64,000 nucleotides of DNA from Trebouxia sp. TZW2008 (taxonomy: Eukaryota > Chlorophyta > Trebouxiophyceae > Trebouxiales > Trebouxiaceae), in NCBI GenBank assembly GCA_002118135.1, contig BDIU01000004.1, forward strand, positions 1 through 64,000. Direction: 5' to 3'. Made by a program: the position numbers and the translations under genes. Below the pieces are notes generated by a model. It was given only the letters and a program-made list of their open reading frames with translations, was not told the origin of the DNA and searched no databases. Shown here one piece after another: positions 1 through 13,400 of this stretch; within the stretch, counting starts at the first letter, position 1; every line of letters begins with the position of its first letter.

Positions 1-880
1 CACTGATTGCAAAAGCTTGCCATGCTGAAACAAGGCTGCTATGCACTCTTCAGCAATGCCATGATGCTGCTGCATGCACTCAAGCAGCATGCAACCATAC
101 TGTGCACTGTAAAAAGCCTCACTGATTGCACTGATTGCAACAGCTCGCCATGGTGCGACAGAGCTGCTATCCGCTCCTGATCAACATCTTGGTGCTGCTG
201 CACATACTCCAAAAGGTCTGCGCTGTAAAAGTCATTCTTGTAGCTTGTGTCGACAAAGCCATAGTGCAGCAGGAAAGCTTCATTTGGCTTCTGGCCATAG
301 CTGATGGTGGCCTACACAACATAGAGATGCAATTGCTGTCATCACATCTGATCAGGCTGTATCACGGCAACATACTCAAGCAGGTCTGCACTGCAGCAAT
401 AGTTCTCGTAGCTTGTGTCCACAAAACGAGAGTGCAGCAGGGGCTTCAATTGGCTTCTGGCCATAAGTGATTGTGGCCTGCAAAACACAGAAATGCAGTC
501 ACTATAATCACAGTTGACTTCAACATCAGGCTGTGTCAAAACAACATGCTCAAGCAGATCCGCCCTGTAGAAGTCGTTCTTGTAGCTTGTGTCCACAAAG
601 CTATAGTGTAGCAGAAAAGCTTCACCCGGCTTCTAACCGTAGCTGATTGTAGCCTGCACAACATAGAAATGCAATTACAGTCATCACATTTGATCAGGCT
701 ATATCACAGCAACATCCTCAAGCAGGTGCGCATTGTGAACGTCATTCTTGTAGCTTGTCTCCACAAAGCTGCATTGCAGCAGGAAAGCTTTGTTTGGCTT
801 CTGGCCACAGCTGAAGGTGGCCTGCACGCCACAGATGTGCTCAACAGCTTGATTGCCTGCTGGCACAAGAGCCCTTGATA
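1..880 (-). repeat. Tandem array of decayed copies of the final visible SET exon
   Basis: The intact exon (311-124) reads ISYGQKPNEAFLLHYGFVDT. Related but broken copies lie at about 860-700, 660-520 and 480-340, for instance FVETSYKNDVHNAHLLEDV and FVDTSYENYCCSADLLEYV, with substitutions and stops, and a fifth partial copy covers 110-1. Anchors spaced about 165-180 bp give the period. The copies carry both former exon sequence and adjoining intron sequence, so duplication crossed the splice sites. Confidence 0.85.
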
Positions 881-3800
881 CCAAATGCACAAATGACTTA
901 ACTGAGTCTGCATACACATGCATGAAGCATGCAATATGAGTAAGGCCAGCACAAAAGGTCCAGAAAGCACAGCATGGCGAAGAAGTCTGACTGGGCTACG
1001 GATGCAGCAGAGGGCACAGCATACCGTGACTCATCTTTGTAACGATTGCTGTGGTTTCCAAGAGATTTGTCCCCATATTGAATTGTCTTTACTCAGAGGT
1101 GTCATTGCAGTCAGAATGCGGTGATTGGTAACCAATTGCATTGTCCTCACACCGAGAATGACCTTACATCGAGTGTCCTTACAAAGAGGAGCTATTGTAC
1201 CTCTTCGCCAGCCTCAAACCCCTCGGCGACTGCAACAATGCGCAAATGACTGCCTGTCCAGCCTGGAACCAGCCAATCACCCTGCAAAATAAGTTGACTG
1301 AGCCAGCTGCCGAACAATAATCCATATATCAGTGGTGAACTGTCTGAACACTGTCATGATTGGTGCCATGCAGAGCAGGCACAGCTTGACAGAACACTTG
1401 ATTAGACAGCAGCTTCAGGCCTATGGCATTTGCAGTTTTATTCAGGGTGCACAGCTGCGGCATAAATTGGTGGGAGCTTTGGTTGACTAGGTCAAACATT
1501 AGCAGCAGTTGCAGATTACCTCTTGGCAGGAGTGATGGTTGAGCAGGTCAGAGACAGGCAGCAGTTGCGCATCTCTTGACAGGAGTTGTAAGTGAGCATC
1601 TCAAACACAGGCAGCAGTCGCAGCATACCTCCTGATGGGAGTTGTGGTTTAGCAGGTCAAAGACAGGCAGCAGGGCTGTTGCATCCTGCTCGCCCTCACT
1701 GGCAGCACTCCATAGCCACACACCAAATACCAGCAACTGCAGTGTGCGCACTGCATTGTCACACTGGCATTGTTGCACTGCCATTGCAATATCGCCATTG
1801 TCATAAGCTGGCAGAATATGCAAAGCCACACACCCAACACCAGCAACTGCAGTGCATGCCCTTCAGTGTCATGACAAATCTCTGCATGTGCCTGATATTT
1901 GCACAAGGCACGTGAGAGCGTCCTGTTCGCCCTGGTTGTTGCCACTCCACAGCCACTCACCCTTCACCAGCAGCTACAGCGCATGCACTTCATTGTCAAT
2001 GACAACTCTCTGCACCTGTCTTGTATTTGCACAACAAGGCGCATCAAGGATCCTGCTTACTCTTACTGGCAGCGCTCCATAGCCACACACCCAGCACCAG
2101 TAAAAAATGCAGTGCACAGCATTCATTGTCATAAACCCAGGCTCATGGTGACAGTGTTGCTTGAGAACAGGCAGCAGGGCTTTTGCAGTCTGCTCACGTT
2201 CAACGGCAGCCCTCCATAGCCACACACCCAGCACCAGCAAGTGCAGTGCATAGAGTCCATTGACAAGTGTCAGGCTCTACATCTGGTTCAGGAAGCATGT
2301 CTTCATAACAACTATAAACCTGAAGTTGCTGACAACAGGGGTAGCCCAGAATTGCAGTCCTTGCCCCTGATATGTTTGGTCCATTGATTCTTGCACAGAT
2401 GCCTTCCTGTGCATTCAATACACCAATGACTGCTATCAAAGGGCAAAAGTCTAGCAAGCAAAGCTCAAGTCAAACCAGCAATCGACCATTGAACTGTACA
2501 CAATCATGACCGATGCCTCTTGCAGCTTGTAATGCCCTCTGTCCAGCACATGCATGCAGCAGTTGCAGCACAAGCAAGCAGTGAGCAATGCATGTAGCTC
2601 ACCAGGCTGTAGCCTGCCAGCTCCAGCAGCAGCAGTCCCCTGTTGGGTGTCTGCCTGAAGGCGCCAAAGGCAAACACCGCTGCCCCAGCAAACAGCAGCA
2701 CGCATGTCAGCACCCGCTGCACCCAATCTGCAACACACAGTGCACACTGACCATAGGACAGGACCTTACAGTATAACAGGCTGCCCAGTGAGATTTGCTT
2801 GACATCTGCATTGCACATGTGCACCCAATGACATCTACATTGCATGTGAGCACCTGCTGCACCCAATCTGCAAAACATAGTGCGTGCTGCCAGGTGTTCT
2901 CAGGATTTAACAGGCTGATCAACAGCATCTGCTGGGGATGTTTGTCGCATTTGCAGCTGTGGCTGCTGTTGTACTCCTTGCAACTGGAACGCCTGCTGAA
3001 GCACAAATGGACCAAGCCCTTGCGATGGCATCTGAATTTGAGCTCGCTGATGTCAGCAGTGAGTAGAAGGGACTGATCACTGGCCACAGCCTGCAAGCTG
3101 CAGGAAGGCAGCCCTGAAGAAACATGCAAATGGCATGCAACACTGCCCTGGGAAGGCGTAGCTGACTTTCAAAATACTGACAGCCAAGGCTTGCCCAAAT
3201 TGCCCAGGTGACTGTTGCACTTACTGACAGCGGGTGGAACAGCCACAGAACGGCTGAGCACCACATCCAGTGCCCAGGTCAAGTCCTCACGAGTCACGCC
3301 AAGCCTCTTGGCAAATGTGCTATGCTTGATTTGATCATATGCCAAGGCTCTGCTCCTGACTCTGTCATCCACCTAACGACACTAGCTTTAGTCAGCATCA
3401 TTGTCCGCCGACCACCTAGTGGCAAGGCAAGCAAGGAGGTTGCACAGTGAATGTTTCAGTTTATGCACTTCTATCAGCGCTGCTTGGTATCTATAAAGTT
3501 TCCAAGAGAAGTCCACCCTTGACAGATATCACAGCAAGCATTGTGGTCAATGGATTATACACACACAGCATGAGCAGATGTCAACCAGCACAAAGAGAAC
3601 ACTCAACCTCAGTGCGCTTTGTATGGTGTGCAACTGCGCTCAGGCTGCACTGCATCAGTGATGAGTGTATGCAGGGCAGAAGTTCAACAGACAACATGCA
3701 ACATTCAGTACTGTGTACGGCCGGGCAATACACAGACCTCAGCTCTGAAGTCTATTTCAGCCAAAGTGGTGCCCAGTTGCAGCTCATCAAGCTCTGGTGA

Positions 3801-4653
3801 TGTCCATTGCACCAGAGTGTCAAAGCTGGTCGGAAGGGACTGGATCCAAGGATGGAACTCAGATTGGTTGCCTCTCTTGGCTTCATACAGCAAAAGCGCC
3901 GCCATTTGGAATGTCCTGCACTGCACCCAATGCCAGCTTGCCACATGCCTGTACTGTTTGGGGATCATCAAGCAGTCAAATGATGATGCTGATACCTCTG
4001 CTGCCTGCCTGTGACATATTCCACTTCTCTGGCGACGCACTCTTGATATAGGGCATGTGGCACGGACACAGCTCTCAATCAATTACTGGGCAAGTTTTCA
4101 AGATTGCATATGATATACTGTGGTTGCAGGCAGGAATTTGCAATACAGCATGCCAGTGATTTGAGCTTGGCAGTTGCACGCGTGTCCCGCTGCACATAAA
4201 CAAGATCCAGATGATGGTTTGCTGCTGATTACATGATTTGTCAGAGATGAAATACCTCTCTTGACAACAGCTCCACATGATGAAGACACTCTGCTCAGCA
4301 GTCAGAATGTTTGGTACCAAAAGGGTAGTCATGCAAGAGTGTCAAAAGTCTTATAGCCAACACCTTTGAGACCTTCCATGCCAAGCCACATATGTCCTTT
4401 CAGGCACCGTCAGCAGACACTCACTCTGGTAGTTTGGTCCATTCAGTGTCACTGAGAAGTTCAGGGAATGGTGTTGATGATCCATGTTTCAGTATAAGGG
4501 CGCTTGCTCTTGGGATGCGCAATATCTGACCCTTCTCCTTGATCCTTTTTGTTGCAATCAGTCCACGTATGCCTTTGGTATCCCCAGCTTGCACTTTGGC
4601 AGTAGATATGCCTCTTGTCAAAGCCCAGTCCATTAACCCATTCAGACGCTCGT
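124..4653 (-). CDS. SET-domain protein-lysine methyltransferase (Rubisco-LSMT/SETD type), partial
   Basis: Probable SAM-dependent lysine methyltransferase of the plant/algal Rubisco LSMT-like SET family. Exons read on the minus strand: 4653-4425 (start of the SET fold: GIRGLIATKRIKEKGQILRI), 3915-3738 (MAALLLYEAKRGNQ...WIQSLP), about 3370-3225 (FAKRLGVTREDLTWALDVV), about 1698-1629 (ALLPVFDLLNHNSHQE, the conserved NH motif), 1281-1201 (GDWLVPGWTGSH...FEAGEE) and 311-124 (ATISYGQKPNEAFLLHYGFV, the catalytic-tyrosine/GxxPN end). Joins 4425/3915, 1629/1281 and 1201/311 are in phase; an exon seems missing between 3738 and 3370 and the border near 1698 is uncertain. The first exon (start codon, any transit peptide) is not identified upstream of 4653, and the substrate-binding C-terminal domain lies off the left edge. 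Exons at 1629 and 311 are followed or flanked by arrays of decayed copies. The SET assignment is firm; the substrate is not known. Confidence 0.85.
1024..1197. mobile_element. MITE-like element, copy 1, with TA flanks
   Basis: Both ends carry an inverted repeat of about 22 bp related to CAGTGACTTCTCTTTGTAAG; the left end begins CCGTGACTCATCTTTGTAAC and the right end, reverse complemented, begins CAATAGCTCCTCTTTGTAAG. The dinucleotide TA flanks each side (1022-1023 and 1198-1199). It lies in an intron of the SET gene, and its right-hand TA forms part of the GTA of the 5' splice site after the 1281-1201 exon. No coding capacity. The size and TA target resemble Tc1/mariner-superfamily MITEs; superfamily placement is inference. 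Confidence 0.75.
1460..2240 (-). repeat. Tandem copies of the SET NH-motif exon and its 5' splice site
   Basis: The exon end coding LLPVFDLLNHNSHQE plus its donor at 1628-1627 is followed in the intron by about three decayed copies with a period near 55 bp (about 1618-1565, 1563-1515, 1506-1470). Longer copies of the upstream part (LLVLGVWLW...LLPV) lie at about 1960-1800 and 2240-2060. Confidence 0.75.
2705..2890. repeat. Two-copy tandem repeat in a SET-gene intron
   Basis: The segment CTGCACCCAATCTGCAA occurs at about 2718 and 2855, inside a longer repeat of about 140 bp, with a shorter partial copy between. No exon was recognised in it. Confidence 0.6.
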
Positions 4654-5491
4654 CTGCAAGTGGGCTCAGAATTCAACTCAATTGCACGGCCATCAGCATC
4701 AATCAACCAATCAATCAATCAATCCATCAGTCAACCAATTACATTTCTGTCTTAAGGACCCAGCAGGGGGTCATACAGACAATGTCAAAGCAAAGCATTT
4801 CTAATTGTGTACACATGGCACCAGGCTTGCAAGCATACAGTGAGTCACAGGACGAACTTGCTGGTGGGATTGCATGCTCAAGCATTGGTTCTGCCAGCAA
4901 AAAATGTCTCGCACATGTTGGAGTAGTACATGGTGTGCATCTCATGTCATGCAGCATGTCCTGCTATGGCAGGCAAGGTGACTTTAGTATGCATGCAGAC
5001 CTTCAGTCCCTATGCAAACGACAACTCATGAACAGCTTCATGGCATACATTGCTTTGTGTTACCTGAGCATTCTTTTGCTTGTAAGCCGCCAGGACAGAG
5101 CTCGACAGGCACGCTGCATACGCTCTGCAAGCACAGCAGGCATGCCATCAGACATACATTGCAACGTCTGGTCATCACGCGGTGATGCCCTCGATGTGCT
5201 CGGAGGTACTGTTCAGCTAGAAGCTGTCTGTCAGGTCATGTATCTGCGAGTTAGCACGCGAAACTGCGAAGCGGCAGGCGTAAATGTACATGTCAGGCAT
5301 TGACTAGGGCGTTGACCGGCATGCTGGGCTGCATGCTATGCAAGCACAGCAGGTCTTTGCTGTTCGGCAGATCAAAAATCTCAGCTTGCTATCTGGTGTT
5401 CCGCATTTTGCATCAGCAGGAGCCGCTGCAACGCTTCGCTGCAATGCACAGCGCATGAGAGGGCTGTGAGTGAGAAGCTCGCTCTGCATGC
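4654..5491. other. Divergent intergenic interval
   Basis: This interval separates the head-to-head SET and FkbM genes. It must hold the unseen first exon(s) of the SET gene and possibly a 5' exon of the FkbM gene. It contains a short AATC-type microsatellite around 4700-4740. A minus-strand open frame starting near 5460 has a leader-like, Ala/Arg/Cys-rich composition and could be the SET first exon; this is a guess. Confidence 0.5.
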
Positions 5492-7133
5492 ATGCCGTAC
5501 CAGTTGCAGTTGACTTTCTGGCAAGCAGGCCGTCTTGCACCGCGCTACAGAACAGCAGCAAGCCCTCGGCGATTGGCCAAATCACGCGCGAAGCATACCG
5601 TTGTTGCATGCTCGGCATGCAAGCCTGTCACGACTCTGCCAAATGGCCTGCAAGTGTGCTATGCTAGCAAGTATGATGTGAGCTTCCTATACCGGGAGGT
5701 TTTCCAGGAGCAAGTGTACCTGCAACACGGCGTCCAGCTGGCACAGGGCGACGTTGTGGTGGATGTAGGAGGCAACATTGGTTTCTTTGCTTTATTTGCA
5801 GCACAGCAAGTGGGAACCAGTGGGAAAGTCATAAGTCTTGAGCCCATTCCGCCGCTTCACAACAAGCTGGTGTTCAACGTCAGATCACACCATGCCTGGT
5901 GCCAGACTCAAGGTGGTTGCAAGCACTATGTAGCTCAAAACAGAGACATCAGGCATCGCTTTCATGTTCAGTCCTTAGACAGCAACCAATGCGAAAGTCA
6001 ATCCACACAGATGGGGTCGCAGGCATGACTTTTGTGATGTTCAGGCATACCAGTAGCTGACATTGTGCCTGTGGCCATGGGTGTTGGGGCAGGCCAGGCA
6101 GCAACAATGGACTTCACATACTTCACTGCCGCAGCAGGTAGTGCAAGTCTCGCAACAAGCGTTGATGCCACAGCCCATGCAAGTTTCATACAGAGTGAGG
6201 GATACATGGTTTGATGTCCAGCGTCAAGGCATCATGCAGTGTGGAAAGCTGCTGTCATTATGTACACTTTGCTGTTTGCCTCTGAAGATGATGACAATAC
6301 ACAATGCTTGCAGACAGCATGTGCATATTTGGCTGGGTGTTGCATGCATCACTAAATGAGCCATGGAACATGCTGAGGTCACGCACAGCATGTAGGCTGG
6401 AGCACCATGTATCCAGATGACAAGGAAGTCCAAGGCGCCATGCAAATATTTCTAGCCAATTCTCTTTCAACACTGAAGGGAATAGACAGTAGCTTTCTTA
6501 CATCAACAGGCCAGCTGCTACAGAGTGCAGCGCCGCAGTGGTTCAGTCAATGGGTTGAAAGGTACAAAAGCAGGCCAAAATATTGTGCTCTGCTGCATTT
6601 GCTTGCATGCCGCTGCAGCGTCGCAAGCTAACGTGAATGTAGCTGAGCGTCTCCCTTTGACTACGTGCTTTTTGCTTTGCAAAGATCCATCAGATTTCTG
6701 ATATGCAGTCGGTCACAACCCTTGTGATATCAAGTCTGTTGTTTAATGGTGCAGGCTGTTTGTTCAGAACATGCTGCGCCAGCGAGAGACACATACCTGC
6801 CAGATGACAACCGTATCTGACACTTTGAGGCAGCAAGGGTTATCAGGCATAAATTTGCTCAAAATAGACGTTGAGCGTGCTGAGCTAGATGTGCTACATG
6901 GGATTGATGAGCTGCACTGGCCATGCATTGCTCAACTTGTGATGGAAGTGCATGACATTGACGACAGACTGCAACAAGCGACAAGCTTGCTAAGACACAA
7001 AGCAGGGTTCACCTCAATCGTAACGACACAAGATGATCAGCTGAAAGGCAGCACACTTTTCAACATTTACTGTCACCGAAATGACACTGACCCAAAATTG
7101 AAGCTGGACATTCACCCAAGCCACACACCATAA
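5492..7133 (+). CDS. FkbM-family SAM-dependent methyltransferase
   Basis: Likely O-methyltransferase of the FkbM family (substrate unknown). Exon 1 runs from the ATG at 5492 to about 5875 and holds the SAM-binding motif VVVDVGGNIGFFALFAAQQV followed by the acidic end of strand 2 (SLEPIPP). Exon 2 is about 6044-6194 (VPVAMGVGAG...FTYF, the family's 'valgd' strand), exon 3 6396-6561 (YPDDKEVQGAMQIFLANS), exon 4 6755-7133 (INLLKIDVERAELDVLHGI, the hallmark K-D-V-E motif), ending at TAA. Exons 2, 3 and 4 join in phase; the 3' border of exon 1 is uncertain because no strong donor is seen there. The first ~40 residues are rich in Arg/Ala/Ser and could be a targeting leader. A TGTAA green-algal type poly(A) signal is present near 7196, about 60 bp past the stop. 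FkbM genes are widespread in bacteria, so ancient transfer is possible. Confidence 0.85.
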
Positions 7134-7416
7134 ATACAACAGCAGAATCTACAAAATCAACTGCAACTAAGCATCATTGGTATCGGAAGATCCATGTGTA
7201 ACACTTGCAGAACCCAAACAGTTCGAAAGCAACAGAGCATGCTCATCACCACTCGATGTAGTGTCGAGCCAATCAAAGGGCTGACTCCTCACAGGTCAAT
7301 TTTCTGCTGATTGCTGCTGTGAGAGCAGCAATCCTGGGCTGCCGCTATAGACAGAAGGTTCAATTATGATGCCTAACGACATACACTTTTCTTTTACTTT
7401 TCTGTTTTTGAGCTGA
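7134..7416. other. Short convergent intergenic region
   Basis: The FkbM gene and the next minus-strand gene end only ~280 bp apart. Nearly half of the space is one copy of the dispersed hairpin repeat. Confidence 0.7.
7270..7392 (-). repeat. Dispersed hairpin repeat, copy 1
   Basis: On the minus strand this matches copies at 29286-29402 and 20310-20375: an A-rich start, then TTAGGCRTCATAA, a CCTCT...AGAGG-type stem region, GGCAGCCC, and a GCTGCTCTCACAGCAGC palindrome. It lies just downstream of the stop codon at 7417. Confidence 0.75.
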
Positions 7417-10400
7417 TCACTTTGGGACTAGCTGTGGTCTGCCTGCCTGCAAATGCTGCTGCAGCGCATTGCCATTGCTGATGACAGGTGCAGGTCGTGA
7501 TCTGTAGCCGAGCAGCCTGTGCGTCTTGATTTGGTCTCTGACATGGTTTGGCACCAGCTTTTCCCAGTCCTCTGTCCCTGCAACCCACCAAGAGTCGTAT
7601 TTGTCAGGCAAGGGTTTAAATGTAGCAGTGTGCTCTATGCTTTACCCTAGCTGTGGTTATGGCATCACGTGTCTGATCATAGCTTCCTTCTGATTCCTGT
7701 CGGGTTGCGGCTATCCAAGGCCAATGTGTTGATGTTCAGCTATGCATTTACAAGGATACATTGTTGCAATGCATTGTTATCATGCATTGTCATGGCACCT
7801 CACTGACCATGACCTAGAAAGCGTACGAACTGTTTAGCAATCTACGGCCTCTCAAAGAGACATTGCATGCCAAGGTAGACAGCTTACCGCTGCGAATGCT
7901 CTCTATGACGCGCTTGTGGACGTCGTCTTGAGAGAGCAAGTCCTCATTGTAGTCGTTGATGGGCAAGATGGTGCCTCGCTCCCTGATGTAGTCATACAGC
8001 TTCTGCACCTTGGGCTCGACCTGCAAACAGCACACAACATTGCCTGATTCCTTTTTTATGCCAGCAAAGTCCTGAGTTAAACTCAAGGTGCCAATCTGTT
8101 GTAAAGCTATAATCATTGGTCAGATCCCCTTTTGCAGCTGCAGCCTGCCGATTCATGTTGTTCTGGGTGATGGAGATGCTGTGCATGCTTCTGCAGGTAT
8201 GACCTGATGAACATGCAGCATATGCTCTTTTAAGCCTCAGCCTCTCAGTGAAGAGGAAAGGGGAAAAAGGAGAAGAAGAAGAATAGACATGTAGTCTAAG
8301 CTGGTACTTGCTATTATGGGAGCCACTTTCAGTGGAAGTAACTCAAGATTGCTACCATTGCAGCAGCGTTTAGCAACCAGCATGAATGCCTGTCACCATC
8401 CTGACTGAGCTTTTGCAGCCTGTGTGTTGGGTGCAAGAAATCTGTGCAGGCTGTACAAGCTGCCCTATGTGCAAAAAGCAGCCCAAACACCCTCCAGAGA
8501 ATCATTGTGCCAGAGGCAGGCTGCACAGCACGGATAGTCCGGGCAATGAACAATGTTCGTTTTGAGCCTTGTCAGTGAGTTTGCTTCAGCTAGCCAGCCT
8601 GTCACTAAACACTTCATCAGGCCACTCACTCTGCATGATTGGGGCACGATCCAGATAGTATGGGCAATGCCAAATATCCATTTTGAGCCTTGCCAGCGAC
8701 AATGTATTTGCTTCAGCTAGCCAGCGCATCACCATACCACTTTGTCAGGCCTGATCAATGAAGCCCAAAGCATCTTGATTTCTATGTTTCAGGCAGGCAG
8801 GCAGTCATAGCCTGCTCTGCTTGCTTCATGCTTTCAGCGCTTGGGTGGGCACCTTTTGACAGCATGGACTCTGCAGCTTCAGCGACAGCAGCAGCTACAG
8901 ATGCTATCGACTTTGTGACAATTTGCTGCGGCCCTAACCATTTACATTGACTTCGGCACTGGTCAATGACAGCAGACACTGCTTTGCCCAAGATATAAAA
9001 GCCTCACTGATCAGGCCTGATCACCATTTGGGCACCACCAGATGAGGTTGAAGGGGGTCCTCCACTTGCCAGGCCATCTGGGCTTAGGTTGAGCAAGTGC
9101 ATCAACTGCTGTTTTATCCACGACATGTATGACTTTCGCTTTGGAGCCGCTTTCCTCTCTTTGCCAGACCAGCCAACACTGTGTATTCATGATTTGGCGA
9201 TGCAACATTCTGAAAACAACCAAGGTTATACACTCCACCTTGGTCTGCAAACTGCTTGCTGTAGGGCTGTCATGTACATTGGGTGTGCACAGTACGCACT
9301 CTACATGTATCTGCGCATATACGCATACCTGGCTGACTTGCCCATGTATATACGCCAGAGTCTGTGCATATCAAGAGTTGGTACACAAGGCAAATTCTGC
9401 CTCCTTTTTCGGCATTCCAGCCTTATTTTCATGCCTTTCAGCCTCAGTTTAGAGCACTTTGGGCATGCATAACAACAGGCATTGCATTGGGTGCAATCTT
9501 TGGTGCAATTTCGCTGAAATTGTGAATAGATGCAACATGAACCTGAAACGTGGCTGATTGAAGACTCTTCATCACATGACGGGTAGATTTCTTGAAGCAA
9601 GGTTCTGTACGTGTTGTGTACACGCTGTAAATCTGTCCAGTGTCATACCCTTTTGGGCCAATTGTACGCAAAAAGGCACAAGTGGATGGATGCATGCGTA
9701 TTGTACGCAAGGTAAGTACACAAGATCTCAAGAGTTTTGTGGACACTAAAGGCTTAGCTTGCTGTGCTGGTCTTTTGACAAAAAAGTCTATCGCTGCACT
9801 TCCATGGTGTGCAGTCAGTGTGGTTGCTATTTGGTCCTTCGTCGGGAAATGTGCCCTTCGACACTCACATATGGCGAAGGGATCTTGCCCAACGCAAGAG
9901 CAAACAGCAACTACACTGACTGCACACAGTGGAAGTTCAGCAACGAATTTAGACTCTTAGACGACCGGCACAGCGAGTAGTGTGCGACGAAGGTGGAATG
10001 CATAACCTCAGTGATGTTTGAAACGTAACATTGCCAAACCATAGATATACAGTGTTGGCATGGAGGACAGCGGCTCCAGAGCCAAAGTCGCACATGTTGT
10101 TAATGCATCGGTACTGGATGTCCATTCAACGGTGGTTCGCTTTGCTTGACCTTGAGTTGCAATGCATTGCTCTCGTGTTGTCAGGTCCTAGGCATATAGC
10201 ACTTTGGCAACAAGAATAGTAGCAAGAAACGTACTTACCTGCAACTTCTCTGGTCTCATGTTGTGAGGTACTAGGCATATGTGACTTTGGCAACAAGAAT
10301 GTCCGCGAGTGATGAAATTACCTGCAATGTCTCTGCAGTGATGAGCCTGCCTGTCTGCTCGTCCAATGTTGGGTACACGTACAGCTTCAGGTCATACTTG

Positions 10401-13400
10401 AGGAGCCTGCCAAAGCCCTCAAGGATGCCACCATCAAGATCCGCATAGTGCTTCTCCTTGAACAGCTCCTGCAAACGCACGACTCTTCTAGAGCATGTCT
10501 TACTGGCGTTTTGGTTGGATTTTTCTCTTTGCCTATGCTTGCCGATCTTGTCAGTAGAGTAGACAGGTTGGTAATTTGAGTCCTGTCAGCAGCAACTTAT
10601 CAGGTTGCATTGCTTGTGGCATGTAAGTGTCTAGTACAGAATGTCAGTATTCACCAACACGCTGCAATCTGGCATTAACATCTTGCTTGCGCATCATGCT
10701 GTTTTTCTGAATTTAGACGTCATGAGAGAAACGCCCAGCAGGCAAGTCAGGGATGGAAAACCAAGCTTATGGGTCACTTGTTTCTGAATAAGGTAGTGCC
10801 CATGCCAATGCCAATGCTGTAGAGAAGACTCAGAAGCAAGACACAGTTCTTCAGTTGTCAAGCCAGGCTGTAGCAATCCCTGCAATGAGGCTGCTTCACA
10901 AAGTAAGACCCATGCACGTAAGGAAGGGGATGATGCTCGAGTGGCTACTCACCCTGACTGAGGGGATACCCATGCTGATGACAATGCTCTCTTTGCTGAA
11001 GGTGGAGAGGTAGGAGGCCAGGCTAAAGTAGCGGCGGTAGTTGGACAGCAGCACACTGTAGCCCATAGTACTCAAGGCCTCAATACGCTGGATGAAGGAC
11101 TCCTCTTGTATACCCCCATCCCTGTTGGTCCAGTCTAGCAAGTCTCCTCCCTGCAAGGAAAGGCTTCTGATGAGCATGGTCTGATGGGCTCACAAAACAG
11201 ATGTCAAGGTTGTTGTCACCTAGTCAAGTAAAATGTCCTTGCCTCTGGTGCCTGTGCATGACTAATCATGATGACGTCCTGCCATGCAAGGGCTGTACAA
11301 GGGCCCCACAAGTGATGCGTCATTGTTCAGAACAGCCCGGTGCTGCTCGTACTGCAGTTATGCAAAGGCATGTCACTGTTGCATGAGTGGCGTTGCTTGT
11401 AAATGATTACAGCAGACCTTTCACATGCAGGAGGCAAAGTCAATGTATTGCGCTGTTCTTGCTAAGTGCCTTGAACATGCCAGCAAGTACAGTTTGCTGG
11501 CAACTCACGTGAAGCAAAGTCCATGTTGCAATTGCTGTGATGCGTACCATGATATGCATGTTTCAGGACAAAACAACGTGATGCTGCAGTAGCAGCCTTT
11601 CATTCTGAGCGCAAGGAAAAGGCAAGATATCAGCAAAGATGCAATTGCGAAGATTGGCCGACAAAATGAGCAAGGTACACACCTCCATCATGTCTCGCGT
11701 AGTCAGCTCCAAGAGAACAAGGGTGTCATCTCGGTACACACACTCGCTGTACACATCGCCAGACTCAGTGAATTGGTCCACGCTGCTCAAGGAACCATTG
11801 GGATCACAGAAGAATTGGGAAGCAGCGCCGATGAGCATGTCATTGTGCAGCAGAGTGAAAGGCCGGAACCGTCCTCGTGTGATCAGCACATTCTTCTTGT
11901 ACAGGGCTTCCTGAGGAATCTGCAAGTTGCCTGCATCATGAATAGCTCATTAATGAAGAGTGAATTGGAGCTGGACTTGACTTAGGAGCAAAGCTTAGAC
12001 CCCCAGGAACTTTGATCCCTGCTGAGGGGTAGTATCCGGTACCCTGTACCCCGAAGGGGAAAGTCTTGTACCCCGAAAAGATTATACCATGAAAATGCGC
12101 GCCATTCTACAGGGCTTCCTGAGGAATTTGCAAGCTGCCTGCAGCACATGCTTCTTCTCAGCTGCAAGTTGGGCATGATCTAGCAGCAAACATTATATCA
12201 TAGCACCCAACAGCTTGGGCCCAGACTGATGCCGGATTGTGCATGTCCTCGCACAGGGCTTCCCGAGGCATCTTCAGGTTGGCTGCATCACAGACAGCTT
12301 GTAAGGCTGACATGAACTTTGCCAAAGCAGGGCTACTAATACAGGACCCAACAGCTTTCATGCCTGTTGATGTTGGACAATGCATAGCATTGTATTAGGC
12401 TTTCTGAGGAATTTGCAAGCTGCCTGCATCACAGTCAGCCCTCTTTTGAACAATCAAGAATGAAGGAGGGAGTCAAGAGTTCAAATGCAGTGCCTCACCC
12501 AAACCTGACAGGCTTGATGAGATCAATGCAAACAGCATCATGTTCAGCACAGCTTTCCGTTGCCCGGCATCATTTACGGCTGGCATCTGAGAAAAGCAAG
12601 AGGTTGAAGATGAAATCCCTGCCCCAGCCTCTGCTTAGCTGCCAGCCAGAAATGACAGCCGACATTGCAAGCATGTATGAAACATGATGCTGTTTGCGTT
12701 GGTCTCCAAAAGCTTGGAACATTGTGGTAACAGCCATGTTTAAATTAGCATCCTCAGCGGCCTGATTGAAGGTCGAGCTCAGGATGCCTTGGGTAGCCTT
12801 TGGCCTCACAAGCAAAAATTTGGACAACTGAACAAAGGGTTATTGCACATCATGAGGTAGCATGATACATCAAGGCAAAGTCATCCTGTTCAGCTTCCAT
12901 CATGTGGGTTGACCAAGGCATGCAGATGCTCGCCACTGATTGTGGTGACACTCTCATGTCCATTGCTGCAAAGTCATGCAAACCTTGTGATAAAGGGTGT
13001 GGTGCTTTGCCAATGCTGGCTGAAGCATGCCCTCTTTGATCGTGGGTGGTTTTTTGATGCTAAACGCAGCAAACCGCCTGATCATAGGTTTAAGCCTTGT
13101 CAACCTGTTGCGTGTAGCATACCTGATGGGCTGAAGAGAGCTGCATCACACAAACCCTTCTCCACTAATCTCAAAGCCACACATCGCTTGTCCACTCCCT
13201 TGTAGTCTGGCCCACTGAAGTCTGCCAAGTCAACCTGCATGTGATCAGTAATGCATATGTCAGCCTTGCTTCAGCCTTTAGTACACACTGACATGCCCTG
13301 AATTTGCCTTCAAGACAGCACCTGAGGAAAGGCTTAATGCATATTAAATGCATACTGCAGCATCAACATCAGCACAGGAGGTGCAAGCACATATGAGTTA

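Noticed and set aside
1548..2240. Several separate SET exons in tandem
   Set aside because: Only the copy ending at 1629 has an intact LLNHNSH motif, an open frame and a donor in phase with the next exon; the others carry stops or lost motifs.
4539..5303. 254-codon plus-strand open frame
   Set aside because: It runs antisense over a well-supported SET exon (4653-4425) and through an AATC microsatellite; the product has no family resemblance.
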